Origin: Agromyces sp. NDB4Y10
GTDB lineage: Bacteria > Actinomycetota > Actinomycetes > Actinomycetales > Microbacteriaceae
Direction: 5' to 3'
Assembly: GCF_001620055.1 (NCBI RefSeq)
Contig: NZ_LQGY01000055.1
Location: 62,001-126,000, forward strand
DNA length: 64,000 nucleotides
In this document: positions 25,580 through 33,389 of the stretch, one piece after another
Layout: each line of letters begins with the position of its first letter
Position numbering within the stretch: position 1 is the first letter of the stretch
Made by a program: the position numbers and the translations under genes
Notes under the pieces: generated by a model
What the model was told of the DNA's origin: nothing
Seen by the model: only the letters and a program-made list of their open reading frames with translations
The model's database searches: none

Positions 25580-26281
25580 TCAGCCGTCGGCGACGGCGGC
25601 GAACGCGTCGATCGCGGCGGGGTCGCCGCCCGCGGCGCGCAGCCGCGATGCGATGCCCGAACGGGCGCGGCGGTACGACGAGTTGCGACCGGTGAGCAGC
25701 GAGTCGCGGTTGGCGAGCTCGAGCAGCGCGCTGAACTCGAAGGCGGCCTGCTTCGCGTCGTCGAGCGCGGGGAGCTCGCCGAGGTCGCGGGCATGTTGCA
25801 GGGTGGCGGCGAGGTAGCCGCCCCATTCGCGGAGGGTCGACGCGACGGCGTCGCGCACCTCGCCGGGCTTGGCGTCGAAGTCGGCGGCGGCTTCGGCGAA
25901 GAAGCACCCACCGGGGAAGACGCGGTCGCGGGAGTACGCGATCCACCCGTCGACGAGCGCGAGGGTGCGGGCGAGGCCCCGCGGATGCGCGCGGGCCGGC
26001 TCGACGACCGTCTCGATGAACCGCTCGCGCGCGGTCTCCACCGCGGCGAGCTGGAGGCGCTCCTTGGTGCCGAACAGGGTCGCGACATTGCTCTTCGACA
26101 GCCCGGCGGCCTGCGCGATGCGCCCGATCGAGAGCTGGTCGAGTCCCTCGACCGACGCGAGGTCGACCGCTGCGGCGAGGATCACCCGGCGCGAGGCGTC
26201 GCCGCGGAGGCGGCGGCCGTCGGCGTGGCCCGGCGCGGATGCGGCATCCGTCGTCGTGCTCGTCAGCAGGTGGTCGGTCAT
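25580..26281 (-). CDS. TetR-family transcriptional regulator
   Basis: 233 residues. The N-terminal HTH reads ILAAAVDLASVEGLDQLSIG, then AQAAGLSKSNVATLFGTKERL, a TetR signature. The C-terminal ligand domain contains FPGGCFFAEAAADFDAKPG, seen in the TetR_C_6/YxaF-like branch. The ATG at 26281 was chosen over an upstream one at 26338 because the longer form would place the operator inside the gene. It is divergent from the alpha/beta hydrolase at 26381 and probably represses it and itself. Confidence 0.85.
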   Translation of the reverse strand: MTDHLLTSTTTDAASAPGHADGRRLRGDASRRVILAAAVDLASVEGLDQLSIGRIAQAAGLSKSNVATLFGTKERLQLAAVETARERFIETVVEPARAHPRGLARTLALVDGWIAYSRDRVFPGGCFFAEAAADFDAKPGEVRDAVASTLREWGGYLAATLQHARDLGELPALDDAKQAAFEFSALLELANRDSLLTGRNSSYRRARSGIASRLRAAGGDPAAIDAFAAVADG

Positions 26282-26284
26282 CAC

Positions 26285-26332
26285 TTGCAGTTTACGCACG
26301 AACGTTCGTATACTCAACGCACGATCGTTCGT
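26285..26332. promoter_or_regulatory. Promoter with two TetR-type operators
   Basis: On the + strand TTGCAG (26285-26290) and TATACT (26309-26314) are separated by 18 bases. A perfect palindrome ACGAACGTTCGT (26298-26309) fills the spacer, and a near-copy ACGATCGTTCGT (26321-26332) follows 23 bases on. Both lie between divergent tetR and hydrolase genes. Confidence 0.65.
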
Positions 26333-26380
26333 ATTCATTCATCGAACGGATGCCGCAGACCCCGCCGGATCGGAGCCACC

Positions 26381-27295
26381 ATGTCCCGCGCCCTCCTCGC
26401 CGTCGCCGCGACCGTCCGCGCCGCCGAGCGCGTCTCACCCGAGGCCGCGGCACGCCTGGCCCTGCCCCTCTTCATGCACATCGGCAGCCCGCTGCCGGTG
26501 CGACCCACCGACCGCGCGATCCACGATGCCGCACGACGCAGCACCCTCCGCGTGCGCGGGCGCGACCTCGTCGCCTACGAGTGGGGTGGCGGGCCCGACA
26601 CGATCCTCCTCGTGCACGGATGGCGCGGGCGCGCCTCGCAGTTCGCGCCGATCATCCGCGAGCTGCGCTCCGAGGGCTTCCGGCTCGTCGCATTCGACGC
26701 GCCCGCCAACGGCGACTCGGCCGGCCGGCGTACCGACATCCGCGACTGGCTCGCCGCGATCGAGGCCATGCAGTCGCGCCACGGCCGGTTCCACACGATC
26801 ATCGGCCACTCCTTCGGCGCCATGGCCGCACGCACCGCGGTGACCGAGGGCGTCGCTGCGGGTGCTGTCGTCGCGATCGGCGGCATGGCCGCCGCGCGCA
26901 CCCTCGTCGACACCTTCGCCGGCCGGGTCGGCATCGGCCCGGCGAGCGCCGACGCGCTCGCGCTCCGGTTCGGTCGCCGCGTCCTGCCGCACCTCGCCGA
27001 CCCGTGGCCCCGCTTCGACGGCGTCGCCGCACCCCTCCCCGAGCGGATGCCGCTGCTCGTCGTGCACGACCGCACCGACCGCGAGGTCGCCGTCGGCGAG
27101 GCGATCCGCCTGCACGCGGCGCACGGCGACCGATCCCGACTCGTCGTGACCGACGGGCACGGGCACAACCGGGTCCTGGGTGCGGATGCCACGCTCGACG
27201 CGATCACCGCGTTCGTCACCGGCGGACCGGCGGGCGTCGACGCGCTCGGCATCGCGGGTGCGCAGGATGCCGATGCGGCATCCGTTCGCCCCTGA
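26381..27295 (+). CDS. Alpha/beta hydrolase
   Basis: 304 residues. Visible elements: oxyanion-side ILLVHGWRGRASQF, nucleophile elbow GHSFGA, acid region LLVVHDRTDREV and catalytic His in TDGHGHNRVLG. No signal peptide is seen. CGGAG precedes the ATG at 26381. The substrate is unknown. Control by the adjacent TetR through the two ACGAWCGTTCGT sites is inferred from the divergent arrangement. Confidence 0.83.
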   Translation: MSRALLAVAATVRAAERVSPEAAARLALPLFMHIGSPLPVRPTDRAIHDAARRSTLRVRGRDLVAYEWGGGPDTILLVHGWRGRASQFAPIIRELRSEGFRLVAFDAPANGDSAGRRTDIRDWLAAIEAMQSRHGRFHTIIGHSFGAMAARTAVTEGVAAGAVVAIGGMAAARTLVDTFAGRVGIGPASADALALRFGRRVLPHLADPWPRFDGVAAPLPERMPLLVVHDRTDREVAVGEAIRLHAAHGDRSRLVVTDGHGHNRVLGADATLDAITAFVTGGPAGVDALGIAGAQDADAASVRP

Positions 27296-27309
27296 CGGTC
27301 GGGCGGAGG

Positions 27310-27915
27310 CTAGCGGCCCGGCGCCCCGGCGTCGGTAATCCCCACGTCGGCGCGCGAGAAGTTCTGGTACGACCGCGACGCGGTCGGGCCGCGCTGGCCC
27401 TGGTAACGCGACGAGTACTCGGCCGAGCCGTAGGGCCGCTCGGACGCCGACGACAGCCGGAAGAAGCAGAGCTGGCCGATCTTCATGCCCGGCCACAGCT
27501 TGATCGGCAGCGTCGCGACGTTGCTGAGCTCGAGCGTGACGTGCCCGGTGAAGCCCGGGTCGATGAAGCCCGCCGTCGAGTGCGTGAGCAGGCCGAGCCG
27601 CCCGAGCGAGCTCTTGCCCTCGAGGCGCGCCGCGACGTCGTCGGGCAGGGTGACCGCCTCGAACGTCGACGCCAGCACGAACTCACCCGGGTGCAGGATG
27701 AACGGCTCGTCGGGCCGCACGTCGATGAGGTGCGTGAGCTCGGGCTGGTCCTCCGCCGGGTCGATGAAGGGGTACTTGTGGTTGTCGAACAACCGGAAGT
27801 ACCGGTCGAGCCGCACGTCGATCGACGAAGGCTGGATCATCGCCGGGTCGTACGGCTCGAGGCGGATGCGTTCGCGATCGAGTTCGGCCCTGATGTCGCG
27901 ATCCGAGAGAAGCAC
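27310..27915 (-). CDS. dcd: dCTP deaminase
   Basis: 201 residues from a GTG start. Family landmarks: [18 protein letters not shown], the catalytic block [19 protein letters not shown] and [15 protein letters not shown], ending GQLCFFRL...YQGQRG. In actinobacteria such as Mycobacterium this enzyme converts dCTP directly to dUMP (bifunctional deaminase/dUTPase); which activity this copy has cannot be decided from the sequence alone. It converges with the hydrolase, 14 bases apart. Confidence 0.93.
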   Translation of the reverse strand: MLLSDRDIRAELDRERIRLEPYDPAMIQPSSIDVRLDRYFRLFDNHKYPFIDPAEDQPELTHLIDVRPDEPFILHPGEFVLASTFEAVTLPDDVAARLEGKSSLGRLGLLTHSTAGFIDPGFTGHVTLELSNVATLPIKLWPGMKIGQLCFFRLSSASERPYGSAEYSSRYQGQRGPTASRSYQNFSRADVGITDAGAPGR

Positions 27916-27937
27916 GGAGCCAGCCTACCGAGGCCCC

Positions 27938-27968
27938 GGTCGTCGGGTAGCGGAGCGTGTCGAGACGC
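27938..27968. repeat. Related palindromic-repeat half arm upstream of dcd
   Basis: GGTCGTCGGGTAGCGGAGCG followed by TGTCGAGACGC resembles the left arm of the repeat found in the sulfur operon, here in an intergenic position before tRNA-Gly. Confidence 0.5.
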
Positions 27969-28017
27969 TTGCTACGATGGTCAACGCGGCGCCCTCCTCC
28001 TCGAGCGGATGCCGCAT

Positions 28018-28088
28018 GCCGATGTAGTTCAATGGTAGAACTTCTGCTTCCCAAGCAGACAGCGCGGGTTCGATTCCCGTCATCGGCT
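28018..28088 (+). tRNA. tRNA-Gly (CCC anticodon)
   Basis: 71 nt. Acceptor arms GCCGATG/CATCGGC pair perfectly with discriminator T. The D-arm contains AGTTCAATGGTAGAA, the anticodon stem is TCTGC/GCAGA with loop TTCCCAA (anticodon CCC), and the T-arm is GCGGGTTCGATTCCCGT. CCA is not encoded. The 3' half is the probable attachment site used by the integrase encoded just downstream. Confidence 0.95.
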
Positions 28089-28093
28089 CTGAT

Positions 28094-28108
28094 CAGGGGT
28101 TTTCCCTG
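28094..28108 (+). terminator. Short hairpin after tRNA-Gly
   Basis: CAGGG-GTTTT-CCCTG, starting 6 bases past the tRNA end, is a plausible terminator of the tRNA transcript. Confidence 0.5.
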
Positions 28109-28146
28109 TTCCGCAGCCCGCCGCTTTCGATTGCAAACGGCCCTTG

Positions 28147-28164
28147 TAGTCACTTAATAGTCAC
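28147..28164. repeat. TAGTCAC direct repeats, candidate integrase arm-type sites
   Basis: Two TAGTCAC heptamers 11 bases apart lie in an AT-rich patch between the tRNA and the integrase stop codon, where arm-binding sites of tRNA-targeting tyrosine integrases are commonly found. Confidence 0.45.
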
Positions 28165-28198
28165 AATTTCCGAAGGCCGTCGGCTGCAGCGAGCGGTT

Positions 28199-29356
28199 TC
28201 AGGAGGCTTGCGCACCGCCACCGAGGGCGTCGAGACGTGACGAGAAGTCGCTGCGGTCGATCTTCACCGGGACGTAGAACCGCGAGGTGATGCGTGAGCT
28301 GGAGTGTCCGAGCTGCTCGCTGGCCGCCTCGATGTCCTCTGCTGCCTCAAGGTAGGTCGCGACCGCCTTGCGACAGGACACCGGTGTCATCCACTCGAGT
28401 TCGGTTCCGCGCACCGCGTGAGCCCACTGGGTTCGAATGTTCTCGGGCCAGCGAACGGCGCCGCCCGATGCGGGGAAGGCGAGCTCGCAGTACGCGTCGA
28501 GTCGCCGTCTGGTGAGCACGTCCAGCGCGAAGCTCGGCAGCTTGAGCCGGCGGGTCGAGGAGTCGGTCTTCGGGCGTTCTTGGATGACGGCTCCCTGACC
28601 TGGTGAGCGCACGATGGTGGCCCTGATCGTAAGCGTGCGGTTCTCGAGGTCGATGTCGCTCCATCGGAGCGCCAAGACCTCCCCGATGCGCGCACCGGTC
28701 GCGATCAGTATGTCGCCGATGTCTCCCAGGTCGCGGATGACCACGCCCCGCGCCGTGTCGCGGCGATCGTGCGCCGCGAGCAACTCTCGGAGCAGGTGGA
28801 TCTGCTCGAGTGTCGGCGCGACGACCTCTTTCCGGCGTCGCCGGGGGCCCTTCAGCATGGCGGCCGGGTTGGTCTCGAGGGCGCCAAGCCGCACCGCAAG
28901 GGTGAACATGCCATTCAGCACGACGATCAGCATGCGTGCCGCCCCGGGTCCCGAGCCGTCGGCTACGCCGTGGACGAGCCGCTGGAGCCGAGGGACGGTG
29001 CATTCAAAGAGCCGCAGCCCCGCGCTTGGTTCCACGTGGCTGCGGATGGTCGACGAGTACCGCGAGATGGTGGCGATCGCCTTCTCTTCACGCTTGATCT
29101 CGTCGACCCACTGCTTGGCGAGCGCACCGAGCGTGGACTCCCGCGTCAGGATCTCGTAAGTCGGCGTCAACCTCTCCTTGAGCGCCTTCATGAGATTGCG
29201 CTCGGCCTCCGCGTATGTGCGCCCCGTCCGGATCATCCGTCGGCGCTTCCCGTCGGCGTCGCGGAAGTACACGAGGGCGGCCGGGCTGCCGTAGTGAACC
29301 AGACGCTGCACCCGGCCCCAGCTCTCAAGATCCAGCGGCGGTCTACCTCGCCCCAT
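28199..29356 (-). CDS. int: Tyrosine recombinase/integrase
   Basis: 385 residues. The start ATG at 29356 follows GGAGGT and overlaps the end of the hydrolase gene by 14 bases. The N-terminal part has an arm-binding-like region and a SAM-like core-binding domain (about 65-165). The catalytic domain shows ATGARIGEVLALRWSDID (first Arg), LGHSSSRITSRFY (His and Tyr). The HxxR box reads TPVSCRKAVAT, so the usual His is replaced by Val. It is the last gene of a leftward five-gene set and would catalyse ICE integration and excision at tRNA-Gly. Confidence 0.9.
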   Translation of the reverse strand: MGRGRPPLDLESWGRVQRLVHYGSPAALVYFRDADGKRRRMIRTGRTYAEAERNLMKALKERLTPTYEILTRESTLGALAKQWVDEIKREEKAIATISRYSSTIRSHVEPSAGLRLFECTVPRLQRLVHGVADGSGPGAARMLIVVLNGMFTLAVRLGALETNPAAMLKGPRRRRKEVVAPTLEQIHLLRELLAAHDRRDTARGVVIRDLGDIGDILIATGARIGEVLALRWSDIDLENRTLTIRATIVRSPGQGAVIQERPKTDSSTRRLKLPSFALDVLTRRRLDAYCELAFPASGGAVRWPENIRTQWAHAVRGTELEWMTPVSCRKAVATYLEAAEDIEAASEQLGHSSSRITSRFYVPVKIDRSDFSSRLDALGGGAQAS

Positions 29357-30446
29357 GCAGCACCTCCGCCGCTCCCGCTTGCTCGAGCCACGCCAGGATG
29401 CTTCGCCCGAACAGCTCCGGGTCGCGGTTCCACTCGAGCGTGTGTGGACTGGGAGGGAACTCGACAAGGTCGACCTCACCGAAAGCCGCGACGGCCGATC
29501 GAGTGATCTCGATCGGGACCGTCGCATCGCCGCGCGAGTGGAAGATGAGCGCTCGAGGCGCCGCAGCGAAGTCAAGACCGTCGCCGATCGGCCTGTCTAT
29601 CCCGGCCAGCCGACACACCACCGGTGTGGAGAGAACGCTGGCCGCAGCCGCGATAAGAGGCTTCGGAAGTCGTCGTCGGGTCGCGACCAGCCGGAGCACC
29701 TCGAGGAGGTCGAACATCGGAGAGATGAGTACCACGCCGGCAACATCTGGCCGGCGGTCAGCGGCGTCCAGCACCAGACGCGCGCCGTACGACCAGCCGA
29801 CCATGACGACGCGCGTCGCGCCCTGCTGAATCGCATGATCGATCGCTGCGACCACCCGACGAACGTGCTCGACTGCCATCCCCCGGCCGCGCTTGTCGAT
29901 ATCGGCGCTGGCTTCCAGCGACACGATCGTGGACGGGTAGCCCGCCTCGCGGACGGACTCGACCGATCGAAGCGTCGAGCTGGGTGCAGCGCCCATCCCG
30001 TGGACGTGAACGAACCAGACATCGCGCTCCGACGCGTCGTCCGGCACCACGTCCCAGTGGACGAAAGGGACCCCTTCCACCTCACCGGCCTGCGCGATCG
30101 CCGAGCGTGCGAGCGGGCTCTCCCGGCCGAAGACGTCACCCACGAAGTAGACCTCCGCTGCCCCATCGAGGTTGCAGTGCTCCACTCGGCGCTCGACGAC
30201 AGCCGCGTCCACCCGCACGATCTCCTGGACGCGGAAGAGTCGGTGCCCGAGCTGAAGGCCGAACGTGCGAGGCTGCACCGTGGCATCCATTCGAGGGAGC
30301 ACTACCGTCCCCGCATCGGCACGAAATAGCGCACGCATCGGCCGCCGCCGACCGAGCACGGCGTATCGTGCAACGGCAACGCCCGCCATGGCGAACACGG
30401 ATGCGCCGGCTGCCGCAGTAACTCCCATCGTGGCCGCCCGGCTCAT
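29343..30446 (-). CDS. Alpha/beta hydrolase with N-terminal membrane anchor
   Basis: 367 residues. An N-terminal hydrophobic stretch (about residues 5-30, GVTAAAGASVFAMAGVAVA) may anchor it. The hydrolase core has HVHGMGAAPSSTLR, the nucleophile elbow GWSYGARLV, acid region FHSRGDATVPIE and a terminal His in SPHTLEWN. The start overlaps the upstream membrane-protein gene by ATGA, and the integrase start lies within its end. An enzyme tightly coupled between a membrane protein and an integrase is unusual; the substrate is unknown. Confidence 0.8.
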   Translation of the reverse strand: MSRAATMGVTAAAGASVFAMAGVAVARYAVLGRRRPMRALFRADAGTVVLPRMDATVQPRTFGLQLGHRLFRVQEIVRVDAAVVERRVEHCNLDGAAEVYFVGDVFGRESPLARSAIAQAGEVEGVPFVHWDVVPDDASERDVWFVHVHGMGAAPSSTLRSVESVREAGYPSTIVSLEASADIDKRGRGMAVEHVRRVVAAIDHAIQQGATRVVMVGWSYGARLVLDAADRRPDVAGVVLISPMFDLLEVLRLVATRRRLPKPLIAAAASVLSTPVVCRLAGIDRPIGDGLDFAAAPRALIFHSRGDATVPIEITRSAVAAFGEVDLVEFPPSPHTLEWNRDPELFGRSILAWLEQAGAAEVLHGAR

Positions 30447-31411
30447 CGTGCCGCCATCGGGAAGAGGTCATCAGGGATGGCGATGTGGTCGTGGGCGAGG
30501 CGAAGGCGCTCCACCTCGTCTTCGCTTAGTTGGAGTTCTCCCCCGGACCTGAACCGAGCGTCCTCGATTTCCACGACCATCCGATGCAGCTGCATCTCAT
30601 GGTCATCGTCGCTGAGCGCGCTCGGGAGGGCCGAGCCCGAGACGACCCGCGTCCATAACGGCTCGAGCTGTCTGATCAGCGCGGCGGTGTGCCGGCCGCG
30701 CCAGTGCCGAAGTACGAAGCGCGCGGCTGCGGGGATCGCGAGTCCGGTGCAGAGTAGCGCCATCACGACGAAGAACATCGGGCTGTAGAGACTCTGCAGG
30801 AATCGGAGGGCGTCCCACCATCCCATGAGATGCGACAGGTTCATTCCGATCACGTCGATGACCAGGGCGATGCCGACGACGCAGCCGACTGCGAACATCG
30901 TGAACCCGATCGAGCTCGCTCGAGTAGTGAGCCTCGAGCGGTTCTGAAGGATCACGACGCCGGTGTATCCCAGCACGAGACCGAGATAGACGAATTGAAC
31001 GGAGTTGTAGACGGCCGCCGGCCACTGGCCGCCGAAGTCGATCATGAACCGCGTCGACGAGTGCCGCATGTCGATGAAGGCGAACGCCACGACCATCACG
31101 CATCCCGCAGCGACGAGCAACCAGACCGGCCATCTGCCCTTGCGATCCTGCACGCCACGGACGGAGACGATGGCAGCGGCCGAGAGGAAGTACGTGCCCG
31201 TGATGAGTGCGCCATCCGAGATGAAGGTCGTAAGGTTGCGTTCGCCGAGCATGTGGTCGACGGCGAGGTACACCTCATCGATGTTGAGGAACATCGCGAG
31301 CGTGATGAGTGCGGACGCGTACAGGATCCTCTGGCTCCGGCGGTGGCGCACGGTGATGAACTGCACGACGGTCAGCAGCGCCATGAGGCTGGTCACGGCT
31401 ACCTGAGTCAT
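30443..31411 (-). CDS. Polytopic membrane protein (MAB_1171c/DUF6545-like)
   Basis: 322 residues with about seven TM helices in the first 225 residues, then a soluble C-terminal tail of about 90 residues (LEPLWTRVVSG..., EDEVERLRLAHDH). This architecture, together with an adjacent ImmA/IrrE protease and XRE regulator, resembles the actinobacterial MAB_1171c-type putative transporters carrying DUF6545; the assignment is from memory of the family shape and context. It overlaps both neighbours by 4 nt. I infer a signalling or sensing role linked to the control module. Confidence 0.6.
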   Translation of the reverse strand: MTQVAVTSLMALLTVVQFITVRHRRSQRILYASALITLAMFLNIDEVYLAVDHMLGERNLTTFISDGALITGTYFLSAAAIVSVRGVQDRKGRWPVWLLVAAGCVMVVAFAFIDMRHSSTRFMIDFGGQWPAAVYNSVQFVYLGLVLGYTGVVILQNRSRLTTRASSIGFTMFAVGCVVGIALVIDVIGMNLSHLMGWWDALRFLQSLYSPMFFVVMALLCTGLAIPAAARFVLRHWRGRHTAALIRQLEPLWTRVVSGSALPSALSDDDHEMQLHRMVVEIEDARFRSGGELQLSEDEVERLRLAHDHIAIPDDLFPMAAR

Positions 31412-31968
31412 CCGAAATGCTCCTCGAGCGGATGCCGGCGGGGCCGACGTATCGCGGCTGCGAGACGATCGGCGAGGCGCTCTGCCTCGACCTCCGTCTC
31501 GTCTTCAAAGGCGACCCGACCGAAGATCGCGTCGCCACGCTCCAGGCGGATGTCGGGTACGAACCGGGCGAGTTGGCCGACGCTGCCCGGCGACGATTCG
31601 TCGTGGCGGAGGAGAACGTGGCTGAGCTCGTGAAGCACGCACTGCAACCGGTGCAACGGCGAGGTCTCCGGCACGTAGAAGATGTGATGCATCCCGTGCC
31701 GCCTCACGACAAGGCCGCACGTCGACGTCCCCCGCAGCGTCTCGAGCGGAGTGATGTTGACCTTCGTGCCGCGCTCGCGTTCGACGTACGCGACGATCGC
31801 ATCGAGCGAGCAATCATCATCGAACGGAAGTGCCGAGAAACTGGCATCGGCTCGTGTGACCGCACCCGAGAGTTGCACTCGCTCGTCTGCGGCGACGACG
31901 TCACCCTGACTGCGAACCAACTCGACCGGCGAACGGAAATGTAGGGCTCCCCTGTCCCGCCGGCGCAT
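31408..31968 (-). CDS. ImmA/IrrE-family metallo-endopeptidase
   Basis: 186 residues. The zinc site is LHELSHVLLRH (HExxH), and a downstream EVEAERLADRLA provides the third ligand Glu, as in ImmA/IrrE proteins that cleave XRE repressors. The start ATG at 31968 lies 2 bases after the XRE stop; the stop overlaps the membrane-protein start (ATGA). By analogy with the ICEBs1 ImmR/ImmA pair, it would inactivate the adjacent XRE protein to induce the element. Confidence 0.82.
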   Translation of the reverse strand: MRRRDRGALHFRSPVELVRSQGDVVAADERVQLSGAVTRADASFSALPFDDDCSLDAIVAYVERERGTKVNITPLETLRGTSTCGLVVRRHGMHHIFYVPETSPLHRLQCVLHELSHVLLRHDESSPGSVGQLARFVPDIRLERGDAIFGRVAFEDETEVEAERLADRLAAAIRRPRRHPLEEHFG

Positions 31969-31970
31969 GC

Positions 31971-32666
31971 TCAACGTTCCTCGTGCCGAAGACTCGAGGT
32001 GATCGCCCGGAGGGTCTCGGGCGTGATGTCGTCGCTGCCTCGAGCGGCGAGGCCTTCGACCTTGCTCTCGTGCAGCGCACGGAGGAAGTCGAGCTGCGCC
32101 TCGATCCGAACGACCTCGGGGTCGCCGACGGCGCCAGTGAGGTAGACGCCATCGATGCCGAGCACATCGGCAATGGCTTCGAGCGATCGACGGCTGGGAG
32201 CGCGCACGGCACTCCCCTCGAGCAGCTCGGCCCACTCTTCCTGGCTGAACCGGACTCCGCGCTCGAGCAGCAGCGGTGCGATCTCCTTGTACCCGTGCGC
32301 AGAGCCGCGACCCCGTGCAAGCACCGAGACCAGGAGCGCGATGCGGCGGCCGACCTCGCTGGGATCCGGCTCATCTGCGCCGTCAGCTTCGTCGAATGTG
32401 AGCTGCCCAGACGGCGCGCGGGATTCGGCTGCGAGACGGGCCGCCGCACGGTCGACCAAAGCGGCTGGATCGACGTCGAGTGCCATCGCGACGTCGTAGA
32501 GGACGGGCACTGGCATGTCCCGGTGGTTGTTCAGGTACCGCAGAAGCGTCCCGTGGAAGATGCCTGCCCTCTCGGCGAGCTGCTTGACCGTGACATTGCG
32601 CATGCTGCGTTCGGCGCGAAGCTCAGTCATCAGACAGCGATTGAACTCTGTGCCCGAAGTCTCCAT
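31971..32666 (-). CDS. XRE-family transcriptional regulator (element repressor)
   Basis: 231 residues. The N-terminal HTH (about 13-70) includes VTVKQLAERAGIFHGTLLRY; a second HTH-like segment (about 105-165, YKEIAPLLLERGVRFSQEEW and SLEAIADVLGI) resembles the SCO-type HTH seen in Streptomyces XRE proteins. It is first in the leftward operon with immA, membrane protein, hydrolase and int, and divergent from the small XRE gene at 32761. It is the probable maintenance repressor and target of the protease. Confidence 0.82.
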   Translation of the reverse strand: METSGTEFNRCLMTELRAERSMRNVTVKQLAERAGIFHGTLLRYLNNHRDMPVPVLYDVAMALDVDPAALVDRAAARLAAESRAPSGQLTFDEADGADEPDPSEVGRRIALLVSVLARGRGSAHGYKEIAPLLLERGVRFSQEEWAELLEGSAVRAPSRRSLEAIADVLGIDGVYLTGAVGDPEVVRIEAQLDFLRALHESKVEGLAARGSDDITPETLRAITSSLRHEER

Positions 32667-32684
32667 ACGGATTACTTTATGCGT

Positions 32685-32745
32685 CCGTTTGGGTGCTTAG
32701 TGAGCCATTGTGAGAGCAAATTTGCTTGCGCTTCCCGTTTGGGAA
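32685..32745. promoter_or_regulatory. Divergent control region with repeated CCGTTTGGG operators
   Basis: CCGTTTGGG occurs at 32685-32693 and 32735-32743, the latter inside the palindrome TTCCCGTTTGGGAA (32732-32745). A second palindrome GCAAATTTGC is at 32716-32725. All lie between the two divergent XRE genes and are AT-richer than flanking DNA. Confidence 0.55.
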
Positions 32746-32760
32746 CCCTACGCTACCCAT

Positions 32761-33000
32761 ATGGGAAGCAGTGAGATACGGGCAAACGTAGCTGAACGCG
32801 TGAGGTCGGCGCTCAAGACGCAGGGGCGGAGCCAGCTCTCGCTGTCGCTCGAGATCGGCATTCCGAACACGACCCTCGGCCGGAAGCTGGCGGGCCACAT
32901 CGACTTCACCGTGTCAGAGGTGTTCGCGATCGCCAGAGCGTTGAGCGTACCGGCCTCGGATCTGCTCCCAGACACCCTGCCTAGAAATGGGGAGAACTGA
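32761..33000 (+). CDS. Small XRE-type helix-turn-helix protein
   Basis: 79 residues, almost entirely one HTH domain: RSQLSLSLEIGIPNTTLGRK, then FTVSEVFAIARALSVPASDL. Its start lies 15 bases after the TTCCCGTTTGGGAA operator, so it may be nearly leaderless. The stop overlaps the next start (TGATG). It is likely the counter-regulator of the XRE repressor in a Cro/CI-like arrangement. Confidence 0.8.
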   Translation: MGSSEIRANVAERVRSALKTQGRSQLSLSLEIGIPNTTLGRKLAGHIDFTVSEVFAIARALSVPASDLLPDTLPRNGEN

Positions 33001-33290
33001 TGAGCGACAAGGTCGTGTTGAAGCGACTGCTGGATGACGCGCGCAGGTCTCTGTCGGGGGCGGACGAGGCGCTTGAGCGCTTCGTTGAAGACCACCGTGT
33101 CGGTGAGGTCCTGGACTCCACGCGCGCCGCTGAATACTGCGGACTTGCGAAGGGCACGCTCTACAACCTCGCGTCGAGGCGTGAGGGGCCGGTGCAGCAC
33201 AAGCACGGCCGCAAGACGGTGTACTACCCCGTCGATCTGGACGTCTACCTGTTCTCTCGGGTGCAGCCCATCCTCGTCGACGCAGCGTGA
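33000..33290 (+). CDS. Excisionase-like helix-turn-helix protein
   Basis: 96 residues. Residues about 38-90 match the MerR/AlpA/Xis-type winged HTH used by excisionases: LDSTRAAEYCGLAKGTLYNL, then HKHGRKTVYYPVDLDVYL. The N-terminal 35 residues form an amphipathic helix. It follows the small XRE gene with a 1-nt overlap. It probably directs excision by the integrase, or represses/activates transfer genes. Confidence 0.78.
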   Translation: MSDKVVLKRLLDDARRSLSGADEALERFVEDHRVGEVLDSTRAAEYCGLAKGTLYNLASRREGPVQHKHGRKTVYYPVDLDVYLFSRVQPILVDAA

Positions 33291-33326
33291 CGCTACGTCG
33301 ACATCCGACCACCACCAAAGAAATGA

Positions 33327-33346
33327 CCCCCCGTTGCAGCGGGGGG
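33327..33346 (+). terminator. C6/G6 hairpin after the excisionase-like gene
   Basis: CCCCCC-GTTGCAGC-GGGGGG, 37 bases after the stop codon, may attenuate read-through into the downstream genes; a smaller TTCCG/CGGAA hairpin follows. Confidence 0.45.
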
Positions 33347-33389
33347 CCGAGATTCCGTTTCGCCGGAAAGCAAGAGGAGGAATCAATCC

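Noticed and set aside
23550-25946. A 798-residue leftward open frame over cobA and fprA
   Set aside because: Antisense of two conserved enzymes and no motif.
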